Assembly (NCBI RefSeq): GCF_040643635.1
Contig: NZ_JBEYUS010000006.1
Span: 1-64,000 of the forward strand
Source of the DNA: Saccharopolyspora_C sp040643635
GTDB taxonomy: Bacteria > Actinomycetota > Actinomycetes > Mycobacteriales > Pseudonocardiaceae
Reading direction: 5' to 3'
DNA: 64,000 nt
The position numbers and the translations under genes are program-made. A model generated the notes under the pieces. The model worked only from the letters and a program-made list of their open reading frames with translations. It did no database searches and was not told where the DNA came from. Below, in pieces: positions 15,867-24,610 of this stretch (positions are counted from its first letter, which is position 1; the number at the start of each line of letters is the position of its first letter).

Positions 15867-16088
15867 TCACGCGGGCGAGATGAGCGGTTCAGCAGCCCGC
15901 CACGGCACCGTTCCCGGTGAATCCGGCAGAACGGGCACAGCCTGCCACACCGCGGCGGAACCACCGGCGGGCGGCATGGCCCTGCCGTGCGCGGCGGCAC
16001 CCTGCTGGACGAACCAGCCGATGACGACGAGCGCGATCAGCCCGATCAGGGCGACCGTGATGCGCTTGCGCGAGGTCAACCGGTTCAT
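15867..16088 (-). CDS. Small single-pass membrane or secreted protein, function unknown
   Basis: A 73-aa product starts with a basic stretch (NRLTSRKR) and a hydrophobic helix (ITVALIGLIALVVIGWFV), then a Gly/Ala/Pro-rich tail. It could be an uncleaved N-terminal anchor or a signal peptide. Its ATG overlaps the stop of the upstream membrane protein gene (ATGA), so the two are probably made together. I do not recognise a family. Confidence 0.55.
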   Translation of the reverse strand: MNRLTSRKRITVALIGLIALVVIGWFVQQGAAAHGRAMPPAGGSAAVWQAVPVLPDSPGTVPWRAAEPLISPA

Positions 16089-16303
16089 GGCACGTCCGTT
16101 CCGCGCGGGGTCCGCACCGGCGGTTCGGCGTCGCGCACGCGGGTCAGCCGCGCGCCGATCCCATCGATGGCCCGGTCGAGGAAGCGCGCCAGGTACCAGC
16201 ACACCGGCAGCAGCACGACCAGGACCAGGGTCACCAGCAGCGGGTACCAGAGCTGGACGAGCCACAGCTCGACGCCGTCCCACCACTCGAACAGCCAGTC
16301 CAT
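16085..16303 (-). CDS. Small tryptophan-rich membrane protein, function unknown
   Basis: The 72-aa product begins MDWLFEWWDGVELWLVQLWYP with a helix that is unusually rich in Trp, continues with a hydrophobic run LLVTLVLVVLLPVCWYLA and ends in a basic, polar tail predicted to be cytoplasmic. ATG 16303 directly follows an in-frame GTG at 16306. It is coupled by a 4-nt overlap to the next small membrane protein gene, and the barstar gene follows 79 bp later. No family is recognised. Confidence 0.55.
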   Translation of the reverse strand: MDWLFEWWDGVELWLVQLWYPLLVTLVLVVLLPVCWYLARFLDRAIDGIGARLTRVRDAEPPVRTPRGTDVP

Positions 16304-16405
16304 CACGAGGCGCCAGAGTACGCCGGGCCTCCGGGGCCTTCACCCCGCCCCGGCCCCGCCCGGTGCGCCCGGTTCCCGCGGGCGCCCGGACGCGTCCGCG
16401 GGCGG

Positions 16406-17338
16406 TCAGGCGGTGCCGGTGACCTCGGTCGACGGGCTCCCGGCGCGCTCGCCCGCCGCCGAGCGCTCGCGGATGGAGCGGATGATCGCGCCGAAGTCGT
16501 ACCCGCCGCCGCCCTCCTCGTTGAACCGCTGGTAGAGCTCGGTCGCCAACCGGCCGACGGCCGCGTCGGTGCCGCTCTGCTCGGCGGCGGACTCGGCCAG
16601 TTTGAGGTCCTTGAGCATCAGCGCCGCGGAGAAGCCCGGCTCGTAGTCGTGGTTGGCCCGGCTGGTCTCGACCAGGTCCGGGACCGGGCAGTTCGTGGTC
16701 AGCGCCCAGCACTGCCCGGTGGAGATCGAGGCGACGTCGTAGAGCGCCTGGTTGCTCAGGCCGAGCCGCTCGCCGAGCACGAACGCCTCCCCGACCGCGA
16801 TCATCGAGGCCCCGAGCACCAGGTTGTTGCACATCTTGGTGACCTGGCCGTTGCCCGGCCCGCCGCAGTGGATGACCTTGCGGGCCATCGGCGCCAGCAG
16901 CGGCTCCGCCCGCTGGAAGTGCTCGTCCGCGCCGCCGACCATGAACGTGAGCGTGCCCGCCTCGGCGCCCGCGGTGCCCCCGGAGACCGGGGCGTCCAGC
17001 GAGCCGAACCCGGCGGTCCCGGCCAGGGCGTGCGCGGCGCGGGCGTCGGCGACGTCGACCGTGGAGGAGTCGACCAGCAGCGCGCCCGGCTCGACCGCGG
17101 GCAGCACCTGCTCGTAGCAGTCCAGCAGGTGCTTGCCGCCCGGCAGCATCGTGATCACCGCTTCGGCGCCGGTCACGGCCTCGACGGCCGAGTCGACGGT
17201 GGTCACCCCGTTCGCCCGGGCCGCCTCCAGCGCCGCGGGCGACAGGTCGAACCCGCGCACCACGTGCCCGGCCGCGACCAGGTTGGCCGACATCGGGCCG
17301 CCCATGTGGCCGAGCCCGATGAATCCGATGACAGCCAT
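16406..17338 (-). CDS. mmsB: 3-Hydroxyisobutyrate dehydrogenase
   Basis: MmsB oxidises 3-hydroxyisobutyrate to methylmalonate semialdehyde with NAD+ in valine degradation. The 310-aa protein has the Rossmann motif GFIGLGHMGGPMSANL at the N terminus, the substrate motif DAPVSGGTAGAEAGTLTFMVGG near residues 118-139 and the catalytic lysine in KMCNNLVLG near 170. ATG 17338 is chosen over ATG 17344 because AGAAGGGA has proper spacing only to the second. It is the last gene of the valine operon; its product feeds MmsA. Confidence 0.9.
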   Translation of the reverse strand: MAVIGFIGLGHMGGPMSANLVAAGHVVRGFDLSPAALEAARANGVTTVDSAVEAVTGAEAVITMLPGGKHLLDCYEQVLPAVEPGALLVDSSTVDVADARAAHALAGTAGFGSLDAPVSGGTAGAEAGTLTFMVGGADEHFQRAEPLLAPMARKVIHCGGPGNGQVTKMCNNLVLGASMIAVGEAFVLGERLGLSNQALYDVASISTGQCWALTTNCPVPDLVETSRANHDYEPGFSAALMLKDLKLAESAAEQSGTDAAVGRLATELYQRFNEEGGGGYDFGAIIRSIRERSAAGERAGSPSTEVTGTA

Positions 17339-17369
17339 TGTCATTCCCTTCTGCGGGTGCGGTGGTCGA

Positions 17370-17388
17370 GCCGGGCGCGGGGCCCGGC
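17370..17388 (-). terminator. GC hairpin between the HIBYL-CoA hydrolase and mmsB genes
   Basis: Perfect 7-bp arms 17370-17376 and 17382-17388 flank a 5-nt loop just after the hydrolase stop codon. There is no T-run, so it may stabilise or partly terminate the transcript rather than end it. Confidence 0.3.
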
Positions 17389-17391
17389 GGC

Positions 17392-18438
17392 TCAGCCGGA
17401 CAGGCCGAGCTCGTCCTCGCCGAGCGTGGCGAAGAAGCGCTGGACGAGCTCCGGGGTGACGCCGTCCAGTCCGTTCGGCGACCACTTCGGGTCGCGGTCC
17501 TTGTCGACGAGGGTGGCGCGCACGCCCTCCACGAAGTCGCCGGCGTTCAGGCAGCGCAGCGCGATCCGGAACTCCTGGTCCAGCGCGGCTTCCAGGGTCG
17601 CCGGCCTGCTGCGCAGCGCGCGCAGCGTCACCTTCAGCGAGGTCGGGGACTTCGCGTCGATCGCGGCGGCGGCGTCCGCGGCGGCCTGCTCGGGGCGGGC
17701 GCGCAGCCGGTCGAGGATCTCGGCGACGTCGTCGGCGGCGTAGGCCGCATCGATCCACTCCCGCTGCGCGGCCACCGGCGACTCCGGCGGGGCCTCGGTG
17801 AACCGGGCCAGCGCCGCGTCCACGTCGCCGCCGGTCAGCGCCTTGATCAGGTCGTCGATGCGCTCGCTCGGCAGGTAGTGGTCGGCGAGGCCCAGCGCCA
17901 CGGCGTCCGCGCCGCTCACCGGCGCACCGGTGAGCGCCAGGTGCGTGCCCAGCTCACCGGGGGTGTGCGCGAGCAGGTAGGTGCCGCCGACGTCGGGCAC
18001 GAAGCCGATGCCGACCTCCGGCATGCCGACCTTGGAGCGTTCGGTGACGACCCGGTGCGAGCCGTGCGCGGAGATGCCGACGCCACCGCCCATGCACACC
18101 CCGTCCATCAGCCCCACCACGGGCTTCGGGTAGTGCGCGAGCATCGAGTTGAGCCGGTACTCCTCGCTCCAGAACGCCTTGGGGAGCTCCTCGTCCCCGG
18201 CCTTCGCCGCGTCGTGCAGCGCCCGGATGTCGCCACCCGCGCACAGCCCGCGTTCCCCGGCGCCCTCGACGAGCACCGCCCGCACCTGCTCGTCGGTGCT
18301 CCACCGCCGCAGCGCGGCGGTCATCTCGCGCACCATCTCCAGGGTGAGCGAGTTGATCGCCTTGGGGCGGTTGAGGGTGATGCGTCCGAGCGCGCCCTCG
18401 ACGCTGAGCAGAACCTGCTCCGGGGCGGGTGTTGTCAT
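17392..18438 (-). CDS. 3-Hydroxyisobutyryl-CoA hydrolase
   Basis: This crotonase-fold thioesterase of 348 aa releases 3-hydroxyisobutyrate from its CoA ester in valine breakdown. It has NRPKAINSLT near 19-28, the oxyanion segment CAGGDIRALHDAA, the Gly-rich DGVCMGGGVGISAHGSHRVV and MPEVGIGFVPDVGGT with the conserved glutamate. Length and the extra C-terminal region fit HIBCH rather than enoyl-CoA hydratase. Its ATG overlaps the stop of the acyl-CoA dehydrogenase gene by 4 nt. The neighbours supply the steps before and after it. Confidence 0.88.
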   Translation of the reverse strand: MTTPAPEQVLLSVEGALGRITLNRPKAINSLTLEMVREMTAALRRWSTDEQVRAVLVEGAGERGLCAGGDIRALHDAAKAGDEELPKAFWSEEYRLNSMLAHYPKPVVGLMDGVCMGGGVGISAHGSHRVVTERSKVGMPEVGIGFVPDVGGTYLLAHTPGELGTHLALTGAPVSGADAVALGLADHYLPSERIDDLIKALTGGDVDAALARFTEAPPESPVAAQREWIDAAYAADDVAEILDRLRARPEQAAADAAAAIDAKSPTSLKVTLRALRSRPATLEAALDQEFRIALRCLNAGDFVEGVRATLVDKDRDPKWSPNGLDGVTPELVQRFFATLGEDELGLSG

Positions 18439-19619
18439 GATGCCGACTCCAGCAGTCCACGGGAAATGATCAGTCGCATGATCTCGTTGGTGCCTTCGAG
18501 GATCTGGTGCACCCGCAGGTCGCGAACGATCTTCTCGAGGCCGTACTCGGCAAGGTATCCGTATCCGCCGTGGATCTGAAGCGCCTCGTTCGCCACGGTG
18601 AAGCCCACGTCGGTAGCGAGCCGCTTCGCCATCGCGCACAGCCGGGTCGCGTCCGGGTCGCGGGCGTCCAGCGCCCACGCCGCGCGCCACAGCAGCATCC
18701 GGGCGGCCTCCAGCTCGGTGGCCATGTCGGCGAGCTTGAACTGCAGCACCTGGAACTCGCTGAGCTTGGAGCCGAACGCGGTGCGCTCCCGCACGTAACC
18801 GAGGCTGCGGTCCAACGCGTCCCGCGCCCCGCCCAGCGAGCAGGCCGCGATGCTGAGCCTGCCGCCGTCCAACCCGGCCATCGCGATCTTGAACCCGATG
18901 CCCTCGGGCCCGAGCCGCTGCGCCGCGGGCACCCGCACCCCGTCGAGCACGACCTGCCGGGTGGGCTGCGCGTTCCAGCCCATCTTCCGCTCGTTCGGGC
19001 CGAACGAGAGCCCGGCCGCGTCGCCTTCCACGATGAACGTGGAGATGCCCTTCGAACCGTCCTCGCCGGTGCGGGCCATCACCACGTACACGTCGGAGCT
19101 GCCGCCGCCGGAGATGAACTGCTTCACCCCGGTCAGCACGTAGTCGTCGCCGTCGCGCACCGCGCGGGTTCGCAGCGCCGCCGCGTCCGAACCCGCCTCC
19201 GGTTCGGTGAGGCAGTAGCTGGCGCGGGCGGTCAGCGAGCACAGCGGCGGCAACCAGCGGGCGCGCTGCTCCTCGTCGCCGAAGCGGTCGATCATCCCGG
19301 CGACCATGTTGTGGATCGACAGGTACGCCGCCACCGACGGGTCGCCCGCGGCGAGCTCCTCGAAGATGAGCGCCGAGTCGAACCTGCCCAGCCCGGTGCC
19401 GCCGCAGGCCTCGTCGACGTAGATGCCGCCGATGCCGAGCTCACCCGCGGCGCGCAGCACCTCCACCGGGAAGTGCTTGTCCTGGTCCCACTGCACGGCG
19501 TGCGGGGCGAGCTGCTCGGCCGCGAACTCGCGGGCCAGCTGCTGGATGGCCCGCTGGTCCTCGGTCAGCGCGAACGGGGACACCACGCCGGAGGGGCCGG
19601 AAACCGCTGCTACCGACAC
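18435..19619 (-). CDS. Acyl-CoA dehydrogenase, probably isobutyryl-CoA dehydrogenase
   Basis: A 394-aa FAD enzyme with the ACAD motifs YCLTEPEAGSDAAALRTRA (FAD binding) and HGGYGYLAEYGLEKIVRD, and the catalytic glutamate expected in QILEGTNEIMR. Its place between mmsA and the HIBYL-CoA hydrolase makes isobutyryl-CoA the likely substrate (valine to methacrylyl-CoA). GTG 19619 is preferred because GAGGAG at 19630-19625 lies 5 nt before it, while the upstream GTG 19625 overlaps that site. No dedicated methacrylyl-CoA hydratase is in the operon, unless the divergent crotonase at 14593 or another locus provides it. Confidence 0.87.
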   Translation of the reverse strand: MSVAAVSGPSGVVSPFALTEDQRAIQQLAREFAAEQLAPHAVQWDQDKHFPVEVLRAAGELGIGGIYVDEACGGTGLGRFDSALIFEELAAGDPSVAAYLSIHNMVAGMIDRFGDEEQRARWLPPLCSLTARASYCLTEPEAGSDAAALRTRAVRDGDDYVLTGVKQFISGGGSSDVYVVMARTGEDGSKGISTFIVEGDAAGLSFGPNERKMGWNAQPTRQVVLDGVRVPAAQRLGPEGIGFKIAMAGLDGGRLSIAACSLGGARDALDRSLGYVRERTAFGSKLSEFQVLQFKLADMATELEAARMLLWRAAWALDARDPDATRLCAMAKRLATDVGFTVANEALQIHGGYGYLAEYGLEKIVRDLRVHQILEGTNEIMRLIISRGLLESAS

Positions 19620-19647
19620 GTCCACTCCTCACCTTCGAGAGTCCGGT

Positions 19648-19675
19648 CCCGGGCGGGCGCGGTGGCCCGCCCGGG
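19648..19675 (-). terminator. GC hairpin between mmsA and the acyl-CoA dehydrogenase gene
   Basis: Perfect 11-bp arms 19648-19658 and 19665-19675 surround a 6-nt loop. The hairpin sits 7 nt after the mmsA stop and lacks a T-run. It may reduce read-through into the downstream genes. Confidence 0.4.
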
Positions 19676-19682
19676 GCGCGGG

Positions 19683-21182
19683 TCAGTTCATCGTGGGGAT
19701 GGTGAAGCTGGCGCCTTCCTTGAGCCCGGAGGGCCAGCGGGAGGTCACCGTCTTCGTCTTGGTGTAGAACTTGATCGAGTCCGGTCCGTGCTGGTTGAGG
19801 TCGCCGAATCCGGACCGCTTCCAGCCGCCGAAGGTGTGGTAGGCGATCGGCACCGGGATCGGCACGTTCACCCCGACCATGCCGGTGTTGACGCGACTGA
19901 CGAACTCGCGCGCCGCGTCCCCGTCCCTGGTGAAGATCGCGACGCCGTTGCCGTACTCGTTCTCGCTGGGCAGCCGCACCGCCTCGTCGTAGTCGGCGGC
20001 GCGCACCACCGACAGCACCGGGCCGAAGATCTCCTCCCGGTAGATCCGCATGTCCGGGGTGACGTGGTCGAACAGCGAGGCGCCTGCGAAGAACCCGTCC
20101 TCGTGACCCTCCAGCGCGAACCCGCGGCCGTCGACGAGCAGCGAGGCACCCTCCTCGACCCCGGCGGCGACGAGCTCGTCCACCCGCTGCAGCGCCTGCC
20201 TGGTCACCAGCGGCCCGAAGTCGGCGTCCGCGTCGAAGCTGGTGCCGATCTTGAGCTTGCGCACCCGCTCGACGAGCTTCTCCACCAGCGCGTCGGCGGT
20301 CGCCTCGCCGACCGGCACCGCCACCGAGATGGCCATGCACCGCTCGCCCGCCGAGCCGTAGCCCGCGCCGACCAGCGCGTCCACCGCCTGGTCCAGGTCC
20401 GCGTCCGGCATCACGATCATGTGGTTCTTGGCGCCGCCGAAGCACTGCGCGCGCTTCCCGTGCGCGGCGGCGGTGGCGTAGATGTACTCGGCGATCGAGG
20501 AGGAGCCGACGAACCCGACGGCCTCGATCCGGGGGTCGGTGAGCACCGCGTCCACCGCCACCTTGTCGCCGTTGACCACGTTGAGCACGCCCGGCGGCAG
20601 GCCCGCCTCGACGAACAGCTCGGCCAGCCGCAACGGCACCGACGGGTCCCGCTCGGAGGGCTTGAGCACGAAGGAGTTGCCCGCCGCGATCGCCGGGGCG
20701 GCCTTCCACAGCGGGATCATCGCCGGGAAGTTGAACGGCGTGATGCCCGCGACCACGCCCAGCGGCTGGCGCAGCGAGTACACGTCGATGCCGGTGCCCG
20801 CGTTCTCGCTGTACTCGCCCTTGAGCAGGTGCGGGACGCCGACGGCGAACTCGACGACCTCCAGGCCGCGCTGGATGTCGCCCTTGGCGTCGGCGACGGT
20901 CTTGCCGTGCTCGGCGGAGAGCAGCCGGGCCAGCGAGTCCATCTCCTCGCCGACCAGTTGCAGGAAGCGCATCAGCACCCGCGCCCGCTTCTGCGGGTTC
21001 TGCGCGGCCCACGCGGGCTGGGCCTCGGCCGCGTTCGCGACCGCGGCCGCGACCTCCTCGGCCGAGGCGAGCGGGACCTTGGCCTGCACCCCGCCGGTGT
21101 TCGGGTCGAACACGTCACCGAAGTTCCCGGAGGTTCCGGCGACCCGTTCGCCGCCGATGAAGTGCTCCAACTCCTGGGACAT
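19683..21182 (-). CDS. mmsA: Methylmalonate-semialdehyde dehydrogenase (CoA-acylating)
   Basis: MmsA converts methylmalonate semialdehyde to propionyl-CoA with NAD+ and CoA, the last step of valine degradation. The 499-aa aldehyde dehydrogenase has the NAD-binding GFVGSSSIAEYIY near 223-235 and the catalytic C282 in SAGERCMAISVAVPVG, the context typical of CoA-acylating MMSDH. The GITPFNFPAMIPLW region near 146-159 is conserved. ATG 21182 is chosen because it matches the usual N terminus (SQELEHFIGGERV); the frame is open further upstream. It is the first gene of the valine operon, and the 195-bp gap upstream should hold the promoter. Confidence 0.93.
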   Translation of the reverse strand: MSQELEHFIGGERVAGTSGNFGDVFDPNTGGVQAKVPLASAEEVAAAVANAAEAQPAWAAQNPQKRARVLMRFLQLVGEEMDSLARLLSAEHGKTVADAKGDIQRGLEVVEFAVGVPHLLKGEYSENAGTGIDVYSLRQPLGVVAGITPFNFPAMIPLWKAAPAIAAGNSFVLKPSERDPSVPLRLAELFVEAGLPPGVLNVVNGDKVAVDAVLTDPRIEAVGFVGSSSIAEYIYATAAAHGKRAQCFGGAKNHMIVMPDADLDQAVDALVGAGYGSAGERCMAISVAVPVGEATADALVEKLVERVRKLKIGTSFDADADFGPLVTRQALQRVDELVAAGVEEGASLLVDGRGFALEGHEDGFFAGASLFDHVTPDMRIYREEIFGPVLSVVRAADYDEAVRLPSENEYGNGVAIFTRDGDAAREFVSRVNTGMVGVNVPIPVPIAYHTFGGWKRSGFGDLNQHGPDSIKFYTKTKTVTSRWPSGLKEGASFTIPTMN

Positions 21183-21377
21183 ACCGCACCGCACCTTTCG
21201 CCGTTCGCACCGTTGATCCCGGCCCGCCCGCGCCGTCCACCGCTTCCCGCGGCCGGTCATTTAGTCGGGCTTCCAACTTTCGGTGACCCAATCATCAGCC
21301 TAGTCGGTACGGCTGCAACAGGTGCTGCAGATCACAGCCTCCGAACGGGTGAAGAACGCTCCGGTGCCCGCGGGGCG

Positions 21378-23081
21378 TCACTCCGAGTCGGTCCGCACCG
21401 CCGCCGCGATGGCCTCCGCGATCAGCGCGAACGACAGCGCTCCCGGGTCCGGCGTGCCCAGGCCCCGCTCCGCGGACTCCCGCGCCCGGCCGTGCTTCGG
21501 GCGCAGCGACGCCGTCCCCGCCGCCGCCCGGCGCGCCGCCGTCGCCGCCCGCGTCCACGAACCCGATTCGGCGAACTCCGCGGCGAACGGCGCGAGCGCG
21601 TCCACCACCGTCTTGTCCCCGGGGCGCGCGCCGCTGGTGCGCACCACGGACTCCGCGAACGCCGCCACCCCCGCGGTCAGCTCCGCCGTCGTCGGCGCCC
21701 GCTCGTCGGAGAGCTCACCGGCGAACGCGCGCAGGCCGGTGCCCCACAACATCCCCGACGTACCGCCCCCGCGGCCCGCCCACGCGTCGCCCGCGCGCGC
21801 CAGCGTCGAACGCGCCCCCGCACCGGCCCGCACCGCCAGCTCCGCCGCCTCGTGCGCCGCCGCCGTCCCGCGCACCATCCCCCGGCCGTGCGCGCCGTCC
21901 CCGACCACCGCGTCCACCCGGCCCAGCTCCGCGGCGTGGTCCGCCACGATCCGGCGCACCGCACCGAACACCGCGGCCAGCGCCGAGGCCGCCTCCCGCG
22001 AATCCACCCCGGTGCCGGTGTGCTCGGCACCGCGCACGATCCGTTCGAGCGCCACCGCGGGGTCGGGGCGGTCCGGGATCCGGCGGCGGGCCCGCTTCCG
22101 GTACGCGGGCGTATCGGCCGGGGCGCGCCAGAACCGCTCCAGCTCCGCGTCCAGCCAGATCAACGTGAGCGAGACGCCCGCCATGTCCAGGCTCGTCACC
22201 AGCTCACCGGCCTCCGGCTCCACCGGTTCCAGCCCGGCGCCGCGCAACCGCCGCGACACGTCGTTCCACAGCACGAACAACTCCTCGCCGCCGGTGCTGC
22301 CCAGCCCGTTGAGCAGCACGCCGACCCGCGGTCCCGCGCCCGCCGGGGCCTCCGCCAGCAGCCCGTCCACCAAGATCTCCGCGAGCCGATCGGCCGACGG
22401 GAGCTCCACTTCCGACGAGCCCGGCTCGCCGTGCACGCCCAGCCCCAGGCCCATCTTCCCGGCCGGCACCTCGAACAGCGGCTCGCTCCCGCCGGGCAGC
22501 GTGCACCCGTCGAACGCGACGCCCAGGCTGCGGGTGCGGTCGTCGGCCAGCCGCGCGATCCGCTCCACCTCGTCGAGCGGCTGCCCCTCGTCCGCGGCCG
22601 CGCCCGCCACCTTGATCACCGCGAACGCGCCCGCGATCCCCCGGCGCGCCGACCGCAGGCCCGCGGGCGCCGAAGCGATGTCGTCGGTGACCACCACCGA
22701 CCGGCAATCGATGCCGTCCAGCCGCAACCGCTCCTGCGCGGCACCGAAACCCGTCCCGTCGCCCGCGTAGTTGCCGAACACGAACAGCAGCCCGCCCCCG
22801 CCGTGCGCGGCGCGCGCCACCGACAGCACCGCCCGCGGCGACGGCGGGGTGAACACGCCGCCCACCACGGCGGCATCGGCCGAACCGGGCCCGATCAGGC
22901 CGAAGAACGCCGGGTAGTGCCCGGCTCCGCCGCCGATGACCACCGCCACCCGGCCCTCGTCCGCGGGCAGCGCCCGCACCACCCCGCCCTCGACCCGGCG
23001 CACCCGATCGGGGTGCAGGTCGCAGAACCCGGCGAGCGCGTCCTCCGCGAACGAGGCCGGATCGTCGAACAAGCGCGTCAT
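21378..23081 (-). CDS. DhaK-DhaL fusion kinase (dihydroxyacetone kinase family)
   Basis: The 567-aa ATP-dependent kinase has a DhaK substrate domain (1-330) and a DhaL nucleotide domain (about 355-565). H217 in GVHGEPG is the residue that forms a hemiaminal with the keto group of the substrate. In DhaL the three Mg-ATP aspartates correspond to D390, D395 and A397 (GDGAHGRG), so the third is replaced by alanine. ATG 23081 has GAGGGA 3-4 nt upstream. Next to it lie a GntP permease, an SDR and a TIM-barrel isomerase, so the substrate is more likely a tetrulose or similar ketose (as for erythrulose kinases of mycobacterial tetritol pathways) than dihydroxyacetone. The lost aspartate leaves activity in question. 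Confidence 0.82.
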   Translation of the reverse strand: MTRLFDDPASFAEDALAGFCDLHPDRVRRVEGGVVRALPADEGRVAVVIGGGAGHYPAFFGLIGPGSADAAVVGGVFTPPSPRAVLSVARAAHGGGGLLFVFGNYAGDGTGFGAAQERLRLDGIDCRSVVVTDDIASAPAGLRSARRGIAGAFAVIKVAGAAADEGQPLDEVERIARLADDRTRSLGVAFDGCTLPGGSEPLFEVPAGKMGLGLGVHGEPGSSEVELPSADRLAEILVDGLLAEAPAGAGPRVGVLLNGLGSTGGEELFVLWNDVSRRLRGAGLEPVEPEAGELVTSLDMAGVSLTLIWLDAELERFWRAPADTPAYRKRARRRIPDRPDPAVALERIVRGAEHTGTGVDSREAASALAAVFGAVRRIVADHAAELGRVDAVVGDGAHGRGMVRGTAAAHEAAELAVRAGAGARSTLARAGDAWAGRGGGTSGMLWGTGLRAFAGELSDERAPTTAELTAGVAAFAESVVRTSGARPGDKTVVDALAPFAAEFAESGSWTRAATAARRAAAGTASLRPKHGRARESAERGLGTPDPGALSFALIAEAIAAAVRTDSE

Positions 23082-23171
23082 CGTTCCCTCACTGGATCAC
23101 CGGCGGGCGCTCCCGCGCCGGTCACCAGGGTGCGGTGCGCGGACACCGCCGCGCCGGATGACCTTCCGGAC

Positions 23172-24509
23172 TCACACCACCAGGTCCGCGGCCAGCACCA
23201 GCAGCAGCGCCACCACCGACATGATCGACTGCGCGACCGTGTACACCTGGAACGCGCCGCGGGTGGACAGCCCCAGCATGGTGCGGAACATCCAGAAGGT
23301 GTTGTCGCTGACGTGCCCGCCGAAGCTCGCCCCGGCCGCCGCGGCCAGCGCCACCAGCACCGCGGGCGTGCTCAGACCACCCACCACCGGCGCCAGCAGG
23401 GTCGCCGCGGTGATCGCCGCGACCGAACCCGAACCCTGCGCCAGCCGCAGCAGCGCCGCGACCAGCCACGCCAGCAGCAGCGGCGACGCGCTGCCCGCGT
23501 GGAACATCCCGGAGACCACATCGCCCACGCCGGTCCGGCTGATCACCTCGCCGAGCGAACCCGCCACCCCGGTGAACAGCAGGATCGTGCCGCTAGTGGA
23601 CGCGCCCCTGGTCAGCGCCCGCTCCACGGCGTCGCGGGACAACGTCCACGCGGTCAGCGCGCACCCGATCAGCAAGCCGATCAGCAGCGCCACCACCGGA
23701 TCGGCCAGGAACGACACCCAGCCCACCGGCGCGCCCACCGTCTCCGTCACCGTGCCCAGCACGATCAGGGCCAGCGGCACCAGCACCGGCAGCACCAGCA
23801 CGACCAGCGGCAGGGTGCGGCGCGGCGACTCCGCCGGGGCCACGTCCATGCCCTGGAAACCGTCCCCCGCGGGCGCCTCGTCCCTGGCCGGGTTCCAGGT
23901 GCGGCGCATCAACCGGCCGTGCAGGAACACCGAGATGACGATCGAGAGCACCCCGATCCCGATGCCGCACAACAACATCGCGCCCAGCCCGACGCCGAGC
24001 GAGCCGCTCACCGCCAGCGCCGCCGCACCCGGCAGCACCATCAGCAGGCCCACCTCCAGGCCGATCGCCAGCGAACCACCGACGGCCGCCACGCTCGCCC
24101 CGGTGCGCGCCGCCACCGAACGGGCGATCGGCGCCAGCATCACCAGCGCCACGTCGAAGTAGATCGCCGGGAACACCACGCCGGACGACAGGCCCAGCGC
24201 GTACGGCGACCGGGACTTCCCGAACGCCTTCAGGAACAGCTCGACGATGCGCTGCAACGTCCCGGTCGCCGACAGCAGCGACCCGAGCAGCACGCCGAAC
24301 CCGATGATCAAGCCGACCTCGGCCATCAGCCCGCCGAAGCCGTCGGTGACGGCTTTCGCCGTGCCCTCGAACCCGAGGCCGGTCGCCAGCCCCAGGTAGA
24401 GCGAACCCAGCACCAGCACGATGACCGGGTTGAGCCGTGCCCCGACGATCAGGGCGACGATGCCGACGACCGCGATCGCCGTGTGCAGCAGCAGGAAGGA
24501 GGAGGCCAA
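23172..24509 (-). CDS. GntP family permease (sugar acid/H+ symporter-like)
   Basis: A 445-aa integral membrane protein with about 12-14 hydrophobic helices. The opening ASSFLLLHTAIAVVGIVALIVGARLNPVIVLVLGSLYLGL, the segment GKSRSPYALGLSSGVVFPAIYFDVALVMLAPI and the end with GGHVSDNTFWMF are typical of gluconate permease relatives. TTG 24509 is proposed because GGAG lies 6 nt upstream and the N terminus then aligns with the family; GTG codons at 24569 and 24575 would add a hydrophilic extension. Relatives carry gluconate, fructuronate, glycerate or serine; the substrate here is presumably that of the adjoining pathway. Confidence 0.85.
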   Translation of the reverse strand: MASSFLLLHTAIAVVGIVALIVGARLNPVIVLVLGSLYLGLATGLGFEGTAKAVTDGFGGLMAEVGLIIGFGVLLGSLLSATGTLQRIVELFLKAFGKSRSPYALGLSSGVVFPAIYFDVALVMLAPIARSVAARTGASVAAVGGSLAIGLEVGLLMVLPGAAALAVSGSLGVGLGAMLLCGIGIGVLSIVISVFLHGRLMRRTWNPARDEAPAGDGFQGMDVAPAESPRRTLPLVVLVLPVLVPLALIVLGTVTETVGAPVGWVSFLADPVVALLIGLLIGCALTAWTLSRDAVERALTRGASTSGTILLFTGVAGSLGEVISRTGVGDVVSGMFHAGSASPLLLAWLVAALLRLAQGSGSVAAITAATLLAPVVGGLSTPAVLVALAAAAGASFGGHVSDNTFWMFRTMLGLSTRGAFQVYTVAQSIMSVVALLLVLAADLVV

Positions 24510-24610
24510 TGTTCGCTCCGTGATCCTCGTCGTTGAGGGCGGTGCCGCGGGCGGGACGTGAGCTTCCACCAGCACGTCCCCGCACGTCGCAGCGGGTCGG
24601 TCCGAGCTCG

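Noticed and set aside
18507..24536. Open frame of about 2000 codons on the plus strand across the valine and sugar operons
   Set aside because: It lies exactly opposite well-supported minus-strand genes. High GC3 on one strand removes stop codons from the mirrored frame; the translation is low-complexity His/Arg/Gly-rich.
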